Origin: Ktedonobacter robiniae
GTDB lineage: Bacteria; Chloroflexota; Ktedonobacteria; Ktedonobacterales; Ktedonobacteraceae
Assembly: GCF_016587375.1 (NCBI RefSeq)
Contig: NZ_BNJG01000003.1
Location: forward strand, 1,364,001-1,428,000
Length of the DNA stretch: 64,000 nucleotides
Direction of reading: 5' to 3'
Program-made: the position numbers and the translations under genes
The notes under the pieces: model-generated
Told to the model about the DNA's origin: nothing
Seen by the model: only the letters and a program-made list of their open reading frames with translations
Database searches by the model: none
In this document: one piece after another, positions 25,885-34,538 of the stretch
Layout of the letters: every line of letters begins with the position of its first letter
Numbering within the stretch: the stretch's first letter is position 1

Positions 25885-26091
25885 CTAAATCCCTCGATTA
25901 AAACCTGCCTGAGTAGAGAAACAGGCCGGAATCGGACACAACTGGTTCGAATCTGAGTATACCATTGAGACGCCGTAGAGTGTACTCTTTATGAAAGAAG
26001 CCAGCGTGGTTTATTGGTACATCCAATAAGCTGTATGGTCCAAGCTCGCTTGGACTAATAGGCAAAGCTAAGAAGCAAGAAAGGTCTCTCA

Positions 26092-26382
26092 ATGAGTCAG
26101 ACTCGCCAGCAAATTCTGATTCTCCACCTGGCGCTGCCCAGCCTGGAATCAGACACAGTTGCCTGGGCGCTCTACGATGGAGCTACACCCAGTGGAACCC
26201 TTCCAATGCAGTCGGGTGATTCCTATGAACCTCCCTATTCCTCAGTTCTGGAGGCCATGCGCGATGGCTGGAATGTAATTCAGGTGCCGCCGCTCCCTCT
26301 CTATATCCATGGATATGAGCACGAAAGTGGACATCTGCCTTATGAGTATGTTTTGGAACGAAAGGTGGCGCTTCATGAGTAA
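26092..26382 (+). CDS. Small conserved-looking hypothetical protein coupled to PhyH
   Basis: 96 aa, no recognised family. The stop codon overlaps the start of the PhyH-like gene by 8 bp, which implies translational coupling. Near the C-terminus, RDGWNVIQVPPLPLYIHGYE and GHLPYEYVLERK look like folded segments. It may be a partner or accessory protein of the oxygenase. Confidence 0.6.
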   Translation: MSQTRQQILILHLALPSLESDTVAWALYDGATPSGTLPMQSGDSYEPPYSSVLEAMRDGWNVIQVPPLPLYIHGYEHESGHLPYEYVLERKVALHE

Positions 26383-27166
26383 TGTAGAACGACAGCATCT
26401 CCTGACGGCCAGTCAGATGGCGTATTTTGTCACCTATGGCTACTTGCAGCTTGATGAACTGGTGCCGCGTCCATATAATGAGGCTGTGCTGGCAGATGAG
26501 AAGCGTATGCCAGATGCAGGCTATCATTTCTGGCAGCGTTCAGAGGCTGTACAAGCCGTGTTTGATCTACCCCAGGTCAAAGGCGCTGTACAGAGCTTCG
26601 TTGGCGTCGATCCCGCTTATGATCACTCCTATCTCCATATCGTTGGCCCAAAGGGCCTCAAGGCCCAGGAGTGGCATGCTGACTCCGTGATTGATACACG
26701 ACCCTTTGCCTTCGACATCCAGGCCTTCTACTTCTCCCATGATACCCCTGCCGAGATGGGGCCGACACTGATCCTGCCTGGTTCACACCTGCGGCGCGTT
26801 AATACTAGCAGCATCGCCCGCTACAAGAATATCGTCGGCCAGCGTCAGCTCGCCGCCAAAGCGGGTACGATTGTCTTTATGCACCAGGCCATCTGGCACT
26901 GCGCCCAGCCCAATCATACCGACCAGACGCGCTACGTCTTCAAGCTGCGCCTGCATCCCCGGCAGCAGCAGCGCAACCTGTTTAACACCGAGGGCTATCA
27001 AGATCCCGAGGCCACGAGCATCATTGAGCGTGGCTATCTGCCCTGGCAAGGGAACGAGGCCCGCCTGGAACATATCATGCGTGCCCGCTTCTGGCGCTAT
27101 GTGACCGGCGATGACCTCGTCGATGTCTCCTTTGAAAAGGCCCTGACGCGCATGGCGCTTGAGTAG
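26375..27166 (+). CDS. Phytanoyl-CoA dioxygenase (PhyH)-family oxygenase
   Basis: 263 aa from ATG 26375, with AAAGGTGG upstream. Fe(II)/2-oxoglutarate-dependent oxygenase: the H-x-D pair is EWHADSVID near residue 110, and the distal His is in IWHCAQPNHTDQTRYVF, where the nearby Arg would bind 2-oxoglutarate. Substrate unknown; family members hydroxylate lipids or small metabolites. The palindrome at its stop codon is likely the terminator. Co-transcribed with the 96-aa ORF. Confidence 0.88.
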   Translation: MSNVERQHLLTASQMAYFVTYGYLQLDELVPRPYNEAVLADEKRMPDAGYHFWQRSEAVQAVFDLPQVKGAVQSFVGVDPAYDHSYLHIVGPKGLKAQEWHADSVIDTRPFAFDIQAFYFSHDTPAEMGPTLILPGSHLRRVNTSSIARYKNIVGQRQLAAKAGTIVFMHQAIWHCAQPNHTDQTRYVFKLRLHPRQQQRNLFNTEGYQDPEATSIIERGYLPWQGNEARLEHIMRARFWRYVTGDDLVDVSFEKALTRMALE

Positions 27167-27234
27167 AATAAATGCCAAGAAACGGGTTGAGGCCAAGCTA
27201 GCCTGGCCTCAACCCGTTTCTTGGCATTTATTCT
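27165..27234. terminator. 31-bp palindrome overlapping the PhyH stop codon
   Basis: Perfect arms 27165-27195 and 27204-27234 with an 8-nt loop. The arm begins on the second base of the TAG stop. It lies between convergent genes (the anti-sigma gene ends at 27243) and could terminate both. Confidence 0.75.
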
Positions 27235-27242
27235 ATATAAAT

Positions 27243-28577
27243 TTAGGCGGCTGGGACGGTGAACTGGAGTTCGCCGCTGCCGATGCCCAGGGGTTCACCT
27301 GTGGATTGAATCTTCAAATTCCAGGTGCCTGGCTTGCCGAGCCAGTCCTCGGTAATGGCGATTGACATGCCTTTGAGGGGATCCCATTTGCCGGTAAGCT
27401 TGCCATTGTCGACCTCATAGATCTCGGTCTTGCTTCCATTGACTGTGGCTGAATACGTTCGCTCGGGAGGAGTATTCACTGCCTCTTCGGGTTTCACGGA
27501 GAGGTAGGTCGCGCTCAGGGTGACACAGACCTGGGTGAGCTTCAAACGGTGTCCGTTGATGACGAGGTTCTGATTGGGAGTCGCGACCCGCTTTTCGCTT
27601 TGCATTGGCACGGTAAAGTTGAAGAATGTGGTCGGGAAGCTTGTACCTACAGGATCTTCCCTGGTGGCACCTCCGACCGCTAAGAATGTGGCCGTGATTT
27701 GAAGCTGTTTCGCGTTAATCGCATCCTGTGGTATAGAATAGGAGTCCAGGAAAAATGTTTGCTTGCTCTTCTGATCATAGTAAGAACCGCCACCATGTGA
27801 CGTATAGCCAGCTACAGGATCGTATATGTATGTCTGGTTGCCATCCTGAATAGTCAACTTAGATATGGAAGCGCCACCATCATATCTCTGGCTGATGTTG
27901 CCGGTTTCGACATACTTAATGAGCAAGCGGTTGGCGTCCGCGTAGGCGGAGATCAGTGTGAGCTTATGATCGTTGATGGTTGCTGAATCTTGTAGCGGTG
28001 TCTCTTTGCCCTGTAAACAAACCGCGTGCTCGCCGTTATCGGGAATATAGTTTCCATCTGCGAAAACGTGAGAGCAATCAACCTTCACTTGTGGTTGGGT
28101 TGTGACGTTGCTGGAGCCAGTCGTTGTTGATGGGTTGGCGTTCCGGCGTGCGTTCAGCAGGAGTGCGGCGCTGCCAACCAGAACGGCGACGACCAGGACG
28201 GCGGCGATGGTATTGAAAAGGCGTGAGATATGGCGCCACCTGGGTTTGCGCTGAGATGCAAGATCCTTCTTGCGTGAACTGGTTGCCTCAGATTGAGGAG
28301 CATTATCGATCATCATCGTCTTCCTTTCATGATGTTCGCGTATTTCTGCGAATGTAAGGATATTTGTTTCCTGGTGTGAAGGCTGCAAGCGGCTCTCCAG
28401 GAGCTTGCGCACGCGCTGTAGCGACTCCTCGTTTGCCAGCTTATCATCACTCTGGGTGTGATACATCTGCTGGAGATCCTCCACCAGGTACCTTGCCTTG
28501 GTATCCAGGTAGCGAGCAGGCTGTTCGATCTGCTGATCGAGTTGCTCCTGTTGGAAATCTTTGCTATGCTCAGTCAT
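27243..28577 (-). CDS. Anti-sigma-factor-like membrane protein
   Basis: 444 aa. A cytoplasmic N-terminal part of about 115 residues (SLQRVRKLLESRLQ and others) is followed by one transmembrane helix (about 122-145, FNTIAAVLVVAVLVGSAALL) and a large extracytoplasmic C-terminal domain rich in beta strands. The start ATG overlaps the last base of the ECF sigma gene, so the two are translationally coupled. It should hold that sigma factor at the membrane and respond to a signal outside. A zinc-binding HxxxCxxC motif is absent. Exact domain name (for example DUF4179-type) is uncertain. Confidence 0.78.
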   Translation of the reverse strand: MTEHSKDFQQEQLDQQIEQPARYLDTKARYLVEDLQQMYHTQSDDKLANEESLQRVRKLLESRLQPSHQETNILTFAEIREHHERKTMMIDNAPQSEATSSRKKDLASQRKPRWRHISRLFNTIAAVLVVAVLVGSAALLLNARRNANPSTTTGSSNVTTQPQVKVDCSHVFADGNYIPDNGEHAVCLQGKETPLQDSATINDHKLTLISAYADANRLLIKYVETGNISQRYDGGASISKLTIQDGNQTYIYDPVAGYTSHGGGSYYDQKSKQTFFLDSYSIPQDAINAKQLQITATFLAVGGATREDPVGTSFPTTFFNFTVPMQSEKRVATPNQNLVINGHRLKLTQVCVTLSATYLSVKPEEAVNTPPERTYSATVNGSKTEIYEVDNGKLTGKWDPLKGMSIAITEDWLGKPGTWNLKIQSTGEPLGIGSGELQFTVPAA

Positions 28578-29116
28578 CAGAAACTCCTTTCTGCTCGCTC
28601 ATCGTCGTAGACGCTACGTAGCAGTTTTAGCGCGCGATAGAGTAAGGCGCGAACTGCGCTCTCACTTTTCGATATCACCTGAGCAATCTCCGCACAGCGC
28701 ATATCCTCGCCAAAGCGCAACTGCAAAACTTCGCGTTGCATCTCTGGCAGGTTTCGCACATACCTTTGTAGTTGTTGGTACTCCTCCTGGCGCAGGGTTG
28801 CCTGTTCAGGTTCACGTTCCTCGCGCTCATAAATACGCTCCTCGACACCAACAAGCGACACCTGGGGAAAGCGTCGTGAGCGACGATAGTGGTCAACGAC
28901 CTTGTTACGGGCTATGGCCATAATCAATGGGCGTAATGAACGTTCATCCTGTCGTAAAGCTGACCCTTTTTCTAGAACAACAGTAAATACCTCCAGCAAT
29001 ATATCTTCCGCATCTTCACGCGAACCTAGCTGCCTCAGCAGGTATGCCAACACAGCCGGAGCGTGCCTCTCGTAAAGATCCATTGATTGCTCAGGGACCA
29101 GGCCGGGTTGTTGCAT
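28577..29116 (-). CDS. ECF-subfamily RNA polymerase sigma factor
   Basis: 179 aa. Region 2: DLYERHAPAVLAYLLRQLGS, EDAEDILLEVFTVVLEKG; region 4: LPEMQREVLQLRFGEDMRCA and ISKSESAVRALLYRALKLLR. No regions 1.1 or 3. It is coupled to the membrane anti-sigma gene downstream, which is the usual arrangement for signal-responsive ECF systems. Confidence 0.92.
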   Translation of the reverse strand: MQQPGLVPEQSMDLYERHAPAVLAYLLRQLGSREDAEDILLEVFTVVLEKGSALRQDERSLRPLIMAIARNKVVDHYRRSRRFPQVSLVGVEERIYEREEREPEQATLRQEEYQQLQRYVRNLPEMQREVLQLRFGEDMRCAEIAQVISKSESAVRALLYRALKLLRSVYDDERAERSF

Positions 29117-29224
29117 TGCTTACTCCACTATTCTTGAGATCTCATTAGTATATTCGCAAAAACGGGCAAAATAACGCGCAGTCTTACGAATGTATTGCCT
29201 ACTTTCGCGCCTACGGCGCTCAAG

Positions 29225-29284
29225 GTAGGATGTGTGAGCGTGTGGCACTGGCATTCGCCAGTGCCACACGCTCACACATCCTAC
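29225..29284. repeat. 28-bp palindrome upstream of the ECF sigma gene
   Basis: Perfect arms 29225-29252 and 29257-29284 with a 4-nt loop (ATTC). It sits about 110 bp before the sigma gene start, between divergent transcripts, so it is not at a gene end. Confidence 0.75.
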
Positions 29285-29370
29285 ATACAGGCGAGCTTGC
29301 GAGCCGAGGTGGAAGAGAAGATACGCAAGAAAATCTTAAAAAATTGGCTTAAAAAATTGGTATATACATA

Positions 29371-29399
29371 TTGACATTAGTATGAGGATTGGGTACACT
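29371..29399 (+). promoter_or_regulatory. Sigma-70 promoter TTGACA-17-TACACT
   Basis: -35 TTGACA (29371-29376), 17-bp spacer, -10 TACACT (29394-29399). It points toward the chitinase gene and would give a leader of about 280 nt. Closest to consensus of any promoter I found in the window. Confidence 0.6.
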
Positions 29400-29684
29400 C
29401 ATGTATAAGTTCACTTGTATTTAGTGTTTTCCTGCTATCCGTGCCATTCAACGTATCATTCACCTTGCTCATTTTTCGGCTGCAAAAAAGCCTTTTTGTA
29501 GCCTGGAGGGCTGTGCCCTAAAACTTGTGTGAACGGTGGACCTGTCTACCGAATGTATGTAAGTAAGTGAGTTGGGAAGGTGTGATGGGTTGCATAGCTG
29601 GATCAAAGCGCAATTGGGATCGACTGACAGCGGTAATGTTTGCCCGCAAGGATTGCTGGCAATACCTAACGCAAGGAGTGACGC
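29400..29684. other. Long leader of the chitinase gene
   Basis: 285 bp between the predicted promoter and the chitinase start. It contains a hairpin at about 29479-29503 (GGCT-G-CAAAAA and TTTTTG-T-AGCC). No riboswitch family was recognised. Confidence 0.35.
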
Positions 29685-30953
29685 ATGTCGAAAAAGAAGC
29701 TGTTGCGCCTGGGCGCACTCTCCCTGGTTGGATTGTTTCTCTTCTCTCTTCTGATCGCTATCGCCGATAAACCATCTACGGCGAGGGCGGCCTTCAACAC
29801 AAACTGGTATAACGCGGCCCCCTATGTCATGCCTCTCGCCAACAACCCTCCCAGCCTGACATCGGTGATGTCGGCGAGCGGGGTCAAGGCCTTTACCCTG
29901 GCCTTTATCGTGGCCAACGGTGGTTGTACCCCTGCCTGGGAGACAGATGCCGGGATGGATAATGTCTCCTCTGATACGCAGATAGCTCCCATTATCAACG
30001 CGATTCGCGCGGCTGGCGGGGATGTCGTGGTCTCCTTTGGCGGCTATAATGGCAATAAGCTTGGACAGACCTGCGGCACGCCCCAGGCGACCGCCGCCGC
30101 GGAGCAGGCCATCATTAACAAGTATAGTCTCCACGCCCTCGACTTTGATCTGGAGGAGCCAGAATACGAGAACGCTACTGCCATCAATAACGAGCTGGCT
30201 GCGGCCCAGATTCTCCAGGCCAATAATCCCGGCCTCTACGAATCGATTACCATTCCTGGTACCACCAGCGGCACAGGCTACTTTGGTCAGCAACTGCTCA
30301 ACAACGCGAAGACGCTGGGCTATACCCCCAACAACTACGCGATTATGCCCTTCGATGGCGGCTTTAGCGGCGCAAGCAGCCAGATCAGCGCCTTGCAGAG
30401 CTTTAACACAATTCTGATGAATACCTTTGGCTGGAGTAGCGCGACTGCCTACGCACATGAGGGCATCTCATCGATGAATGGTCGGACCGATAGCGCGGAG
30501 TACTTCTACCAGTCGGATTTCCAGACCGTGCTCAACTTTGCCGAGAGCAACCACCTGGCGCGTTACACCTTCTGGTCGGTCAACCGGGACCGCCAGTGCA
30601 ATCCCCCCGATAACAATGGTTCACTCTCGGGTACCTGTAGCAGCGTGCCACAAAGCGATTGGGACTTCACCAAGATTATTGTGCAGTTTGCGGGTGCAAC
30701 ACCACCTCCACCGACTCCCACACCCTCGCCCACATCAGGCTCCACGCCGACACCCACGCCTACTAAGACCGTGACCCCAACTCCCACGCCCGGTGGTTCA
30801 TGTGCGGGTGTTGCCGCGTGGCAGTTGAATGTCGCCTACGTTGGAGGAAATCGCGTGACCTATAACGGCTCCCTCTGGCAGGCCAAATGGTGGACAGAGA
30901 ATGATGTCCCTGGAGGCGCGGCTGGCGTCTGGACCCTCATCTCATCCTGCTAG
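29685..30953 (+). CDS. Secreted GH18-type chitinase with chitin-binding module
   Basis: 422 aa, extracellular. Signal peptide residues 1-35 (KKKLLRLGALSLVGLFLFSL, cleavage near ARA-AF). The GH18-like TIM barrel spans about 36-330; the catalytic D-x-D-x-E is in LDFDLEEPE near residue 155, with the glycine-rich SFGGYNG strand before it. A Thr/Pro linker (about 340-370) joins a C-terminal chitin-binding CBM5/12-like module (AWQLNVAYVGGNRVTYNG, then LWQAKWWTENDVPG). It would degrade chitin from fungi or arthropods. Probably driven by the promoter at 29371; a terminator follows. Confidence 0.88.
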   Translation: MSKKKLLRLGALSLVGLFLFSLLIAIADKPSTARAAFNTNWYNAAPYVMPLANNPPSLTSVMSASGVKAFTLAFIVANGGCTPAWETDAGMDNVSSDTQIAPIINAIRAAGGDVVVSFGGYNGNKLGQTCGTPQATAAAEQAIINKYSLHALDFDLEEPEYENATAINNELAAAQILQANNPGLYESITIPGTTSGTGYFGQQLLNNAKTLGYTPNNYAIMPFDGGFSGASSQISALQSFNTILMNTFGWSSATAYAHEGISSMNGRTDSAEYFYQSDFQTVLNFAESNHLARYTFWSVNRDRQCNPPDNNGSLSGTCSSVPQSDWDFTKIIVQFAGATPPPPTPTPSPTSGSTPTPTPTKTVTPTPTPGGSCAGVAAWQLNVAYVGGNRVTYNGSLWQAKWWTENDVPGGAAGVWTLISSC

Positions 30954-30965
30954 CTAATAGCAAAC

Positions 30966-31007
30966 AGAAACGCCAGGTTGACGGAGCGCCGTCAACCTGG
31001 CGTTTCT
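30966..31007. terminator. 19-bp palindrome between convergent genes
   Basis: Perfect arms 30966-30984 and 30989-31007, 4-nt loop, followed by CTATTA. It lies 12 bp after the chitinase stop and before the SRPBCC gene end on the other strand, so it can serve both. Confidence 0.8.
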
Positions 31008-31014
31008 ATTAGCC

Positions 31015-31431
31015 TTAGTTCTCTTCGGTGTAGCGTGCCAGTGAGTTAACAGTCTCTTGCAGTTCTTCTTGCTTGAAGCCCATGGCCTGGGCCAGGCCCT
31101 CGGCATCGGGACCTTCAATCTCAATAATATGCGTAATCTGCGTGCCATTGGCCAGCGGGGTCAGCACATGGCGACCGATGATGGCTGTGTCTGGTCCAAC
31201 AGGCGTGCGATCCACAAATTGGCAACCTTCTTCAACGAGGAGCAGCGAAAAAGGCATCTCTGGCCCTCCCTCGGGCTGCAAGACGCCAGATGTGCCAGTG
31301 GCGAAGGGGCCATCTGGCCGATAGAGGACCAGGCCCTTATCCCATCGGGGCCAATTGGCGACATCTTTATAAGCAGCCCAGACATGTTCAGCCGTGGCAC
31401 TGGTCTGTATTGTTGCAGAGATAGTCCACAT
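31015..31431 (-). CDS. SRPBCC (START/Bet v 1-like) family protein
   Basis: 138 aa. The opening MWTISATIQTSATAEHVWAA, then YKDVANWPRWDKGL, is the classic beginning of polyketide-cyclase/AHSA1-like proteins, which have a hydrophobic cavity. GRHVLTPLANGTQITHIIEI forms later strands. Ligand unknown. Single gene sharing a terminator with the chitinase. Confidence 0.82.
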   Translation of the reverse strand: MWTISATIQTSATAEHVWAAYKDVANWPRWDKGLVLYRPDGPFATGTSGVLQPEGGPEMPFSLLLVEEGCQFVDRTPVGPDTAIIGRHVLTPLANGTQITHIIEIEGPDAEGLAQAMGFKQEELQETVNSLARYTEEN

Positions 31432-31549
31432 AAACGCTTAACTCCTATTTTTTCATAATTAGCACTATTGCATATGCTGATGATACTATCATAGATGAGC
31501 TTTAGTATGCAAGCAATGATTTAAGAGTAGTTTTTCTGTACTTCTCGGC

Positions 31550-31718
31550 AAATGAGGAAATGTCTGCCCGCATAGGCGCGTACGTAAGTAGCGCACTGCA
31601 ACCAATGAGTGGGCAGTGCGCTACTTACGTACGCGCCTACGTAGTTGTTGCGTGATAGATGCAAAGATTGCATCCATTTGGTAAATGAGGAGATGCTCAC
31701 CCGCATAGGCGCGTACGT
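31550..31718. repeat. Palindrome with a second, partial copy
   Basis: Perfect 27-bp arms at 31573-31599 and 31613-31639 (core GGCGCGTACGTAAGTAGCGC). The 36 bp at 31550-31585 are repeated at 31683-31718 with a few changes, so a unit was duplicated. The second copy ends near the stop of the following minus-strand gene. Confidence 0.75.
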
Positions 31719-31730
31719 GAGCGCATCCTT

Positions 31731-32189
31731 TTACGCGCACTTGAGGGCGACCTCGGAGGAGGCGTTTTCGGGAACTTGATGCCAGTCGGTGCTATCCTGG
31801 TAGCTGCCGGAGGCCACGCTTCTAAAGGTCAGGGTCTGGCCCTGCGAGCAAGCGACAGAGGCGGCTGCGCTCAGGCTCTTGGCATACGAGGGACCCGAGG
31901 TATTGCTCTCACTGAGCTTGTACCAGGAGCCGCCTACGTTGACTTCGAGGCGTGAATTGACCTGGAGCGAGGTTACAGCGCGTGCGCATTGGATACTGCT
32001 TGCGGATGTGACCTGCTGAGTCTGTCCCAGCGCTGGCGCGCGTGCACTTACCTGGCAGATGGCTGGTGAAACCTGGAGATGATGAGGACTGAGGCTGTGA
32101 GCCTGCACAGCCCGGGTGGTTCCCAGAGCCAGGGCCATGCTCACTATAAGCACAACGAGGGCCTTGTGCCAGGAAAGCATACGAAGCAT
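31731..32189 (-). CDS. Small secreted protein of unknown function
   Basis: 152 aa with a signal peptide (residues about 10-30: ALVVLIVSMALALGTTRAVQA). The mature part has four cysteines, likely two disulfides, and alternating strand-like segments (SRLEVNVGGSWYKLSESN, TLTFRSVASGSYQD). No family recognised. Single gene. Confidence 0.65.
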   Translation of the reverse strand: MLRMLSWHKALVVLIVSMALALGTTRAVQAHSLSPHHLQVSPAICQVSARAPALGQTQQVTSASSIQCARAVTSLQVNSRLEVNVGGSWYKLSESNTSGPSYAKSLSAAASVACSQGQTLTFRSVASGSYQDSTDWHQVPENASSEVALKCA

Positions 32190-32561
32190 GTTGCTACCTC
32201 CTTCTCAATGCATTTTTATGTCTATGAGTGACGATAAGAGGGCGCTAAGGCAATCCATGAGTTGGCCTCACCCTCCAACATCACAACGCATTGAGAAGGC
32301 CCCATGTGACACAACCTTTATCCAACTTCGATGCCCACCGCGCCAACCTCCTGCTTGAAAATCAGCAATTGCCACCTCCCTCTTTGTGAAGCAGGGTTTC
32401 GCGAAGATCTGTAGTAGGGAAATCACCCTGGCAGCAGGCACGAAAGCTTAAGCTGGCTATGGCGATTGATTTTATCTCGCATGCTATTCTTTATATAGAG
32501 ATCTACCAGTAGAGTACTCTTTTGTCGCTTGGAGAGCTAGAGAAAGGAGTGGGTGAGTTTC
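32190..32561. other. Intergenic region
   Basis: About 370 bp with no gene, hairpin or promoter I would defend. Confidence 0.4.
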
Positions 32562-33014
32562 ATGAGTGGGCCAGAGGAAAAACAATCTCAGCCAGAGAAG
32601 ACAGAACACGTGGACGAGCGCCTGAACAATATAGCTTATTCCCTGGGCTACTTTCTGGGAAATACGCGTTTACGCGCTCAGCATTTCGCTCAAGCCTTTC
32701 GTGAGGGGAATATAGAATCAAATCACACACACCAGGAGCCTGTGGAAGCGCAAAGGGAGCCTTCAGAGCAGCAAATGGAGACGAATTCAATCATCACTGA
32801 ATATGCGGCGACTCCCAGGCAGCCTGAGCCTACCTTGACCCAGAAAGCAGAGGATGTGATAGAAATTGTGGGCATCCAATTGGATACGCTTTTCACAGTT
32901 TCGCGCATCCTTATGCGTAGGACGGTTGCACGTATTCGCGAAGATGTCGAAGATATATGGGTAGAGAGTCAGATACTTCGAAAGCGCCAGAGGCGACGAA
33001 GGCTCGAACGATAG
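32562..33014 (+). CDS. Hypothetical protein, charged, helical
   Basis: 150 aa from ATG 32562 (MSGPEEKQSQPEK). GTG 32553 is a rival start, only 3 bp after AAAGGAG. Mostly charged and presumably disordered at the N-terminus (residues 1-20), with helical segments ERLNNIAYSLGYFLGNTRLR and IEIVGIQLDTLFTVSRIL and a basic end (RKRQRRRRLER). No family recognised. Confidence 0.6.
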   Translation: MSGPEEKQSQPEKTEHVDERLNNIAYSLGYFLGNTRLRAQHFAQAFREGNIESNHTHQEPVEAQREPSEQQMETNSIITEYAATPRQPEPTLTQKAEDVIEIVGIQLDTLFTVSRILMRRTVARIREDVEDIWVESQILRKRQRRRRLER

Positions 33015-33300
33015 TAGAGGCGCTGTGAGAGATGACAGATTCTCTCACTGAATAGGCAAAGACTTTCTCGCTTTGTGCCTTTCTCTGTAAAGGGAGGAAT
33101 GATGCTGTTTTAACAATTAACCAGAGAATAGGTGAACATCCTCATTCTCGGATTTAATATTAGAGCATTACTAATGTACATATTTTAACCTTTATATAAA
33201 GTTGCTTTAACAAATATCTACTATAATGAAAATTCAAGCAAGCACTGTTGTGTTATCCAACTGAACTGATGCATTTTTCTCGTGACAAAAGGACATTCCT
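33015..33300. other. AT-rich intergenic region
   Basis: 286 bp. Contains a TATAAT at 33222-33227 about 75 bp before the small ORF at 33301; I see no good -35 at the right distance. Confidence 0.35.
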
Positions 33301-33474
33301 ATGCTGTGGAAACTGGCTTCGATGATTCTTCTCGATATTCTCAAGACTTTGATTGTTGAACTGGCTATAAAAGTCATCTCTTCGCTTATTTCGCATTGGA
33401 TCACCTCCATGAAATCGCTCCAGGTGCAACCTTCTCCTGCCCTAGGCCTTAACCTTGTTCCTAGCGCTATATAA
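33301..33474 (+). CDS. Possible 57-aa amphipathic small protein
   Basis: ATG 33301 with AAAGGA 8 bp upstream, 57 codons then TAA. The N-terminal 35 residues (MLWKLASMILLDILKTLIVE and on) form one amphipathic or membrane-associated helix; the C-terminal part is Pro-rich. No family recognised. The Shine-Dalgarno and an upstream TATAAT make it a fair candidate. Toxin-like or membrane peptide roles are speculation. Confidence 0.45.
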   Translation: MLWKLASMILLDILKTLIVELAIKVISSLISHWITSMKSLQVQPSPALGLNLVPSAI

Positions 33475-33591
33475 ATGCTCCTGAACGAAACGTCATGCGC
33501 GCTGGCGCACCACTCCGAGCACCCAATATGCCACCATCTTGAGTGCCTGTGCTATGCTGTATGCACCAATAGTCTCTAAAGGTGGATATGT

Positions 33592-34467
33592 ATGCTTTAT
33601 GCCAGCCAGTGGCGTTGCGATATTGCCCGGCGTATCGCGCCCATTATCGCCCGTAACCCTGCTGTCAGCGCCATTATGGTAAGTGGCTCGACCTCGCGCA
33701 ACAGCGCTGATAGCTTCTCCGACATTGAGATTGGTGTCTTCTGGTCGCGCCCGCCACGCGGTGAGGAGCGCATGGCACCCATCGAGCTAGCGTGTGGTAC
33801 CTTCTGGGAGCTAGACCCTTATGATCCCGAGGATGAGGTCTGGATGGAGGAGTGGGGCCTCAACGAGCTGAAAATCGATATGCGCAACATGACTGTTGAG
33901 GGCCTTGAGCGCCAGCTGCAGGCCGTCCTCGTCGAGCACGACACCACCCCCTTTCGCCAGTACACGCTCTCAGCCGTGCAGCATGGCATTCCTCTACATG
34001 GTCACGAGATCATCTAAGGCTGGCAGGAGCGCCTCGTCGCCTATCCTGTAGGCTTGCAAGAGGCCATGGTGCGGCGCTATATCGCTGGCGATCTGCGTGA
34101 GTGGTGCTGGTGGATCGATCAACTCCTCAGTCGTGGCGATACCTTGCTCGTCTACCAATCCTTCAATGAAGCCATCTTTAGCGTCATCAGCATCCTTATG
34201 GGTCTCAACAAGATCTATCACCCCGGCTACAAGTGGTTGAAATACTCCCTGGCCGAGATGTCCATTCAGCCTGAGAACCTGGGCGAGCGCATCCAACAGG
34301 CTTATCAGCTTGCTCCCCACCAGGGATTTGTTACCATCCAATCCCTGGTCCTTGAGAGCTACGACCTGGCAGTCCAGGCCCTCCCCCAGTTTGCAGAGGA
34401 GATCACTCACGCTCGCACACGCTTCCTCCACCAGCGCAAGCGCTTCGAGCACGAGCCTTCCCACTAG
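33592..34467 (+). pseudogene. Nucleotidyltransferase-fold protein interrupted by an in-frame stop
   Basis: The N-terminal part has the nucleotidyltransferase GS motif (MVSGSTSRNSADSFSDIEIG: G-S then D-x-E) near residues 30-50. The frame meets TAA at 34015-34017, yet directly after it the same frame is open to 34467 and continues in kind (GWQERLVAYPVGLQEAM, then a helical domain). The join is seamless, so I read one gene of about 290 codons with a nonsense mutation. Start ATG 33592 has AAAGGTGG upstream. Family members transfer nucleotides to antibiotics or proteins. The end codon overlaps a palindrome. Confidence 0.78.
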
Positions 34468-34517
34468 TAGCCGCGTACGCAAGTAGCGGGCCGCTACTTG
34501 CGTACGCGGCTACTAGT
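34463..34517. repeat. 27-bp palindrome with the 25-bp core repeat, overlapping a stop codon
   Basis: Perfect arms 34463-34489 and 34491-34517 around a single G. It contains the core (with minor differences) also found at 38266, 56321 and 61247. The first arm covers the TAG stop of the nucleotidyltransferase gene (34465-34467), and the MFS gene on the other strand ends 22 bp after it. Confidence 0.85.
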
Positions 34518-34538
34518 AGGGAGAGAGGTTTGCAAGCA

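Noticed and set aside
29400..29684. Cyclic-di-GMP riboswitch before the chitinase
   Set aside because: The conserved core bases of that class were not visible; only a simple hairpin was seen.
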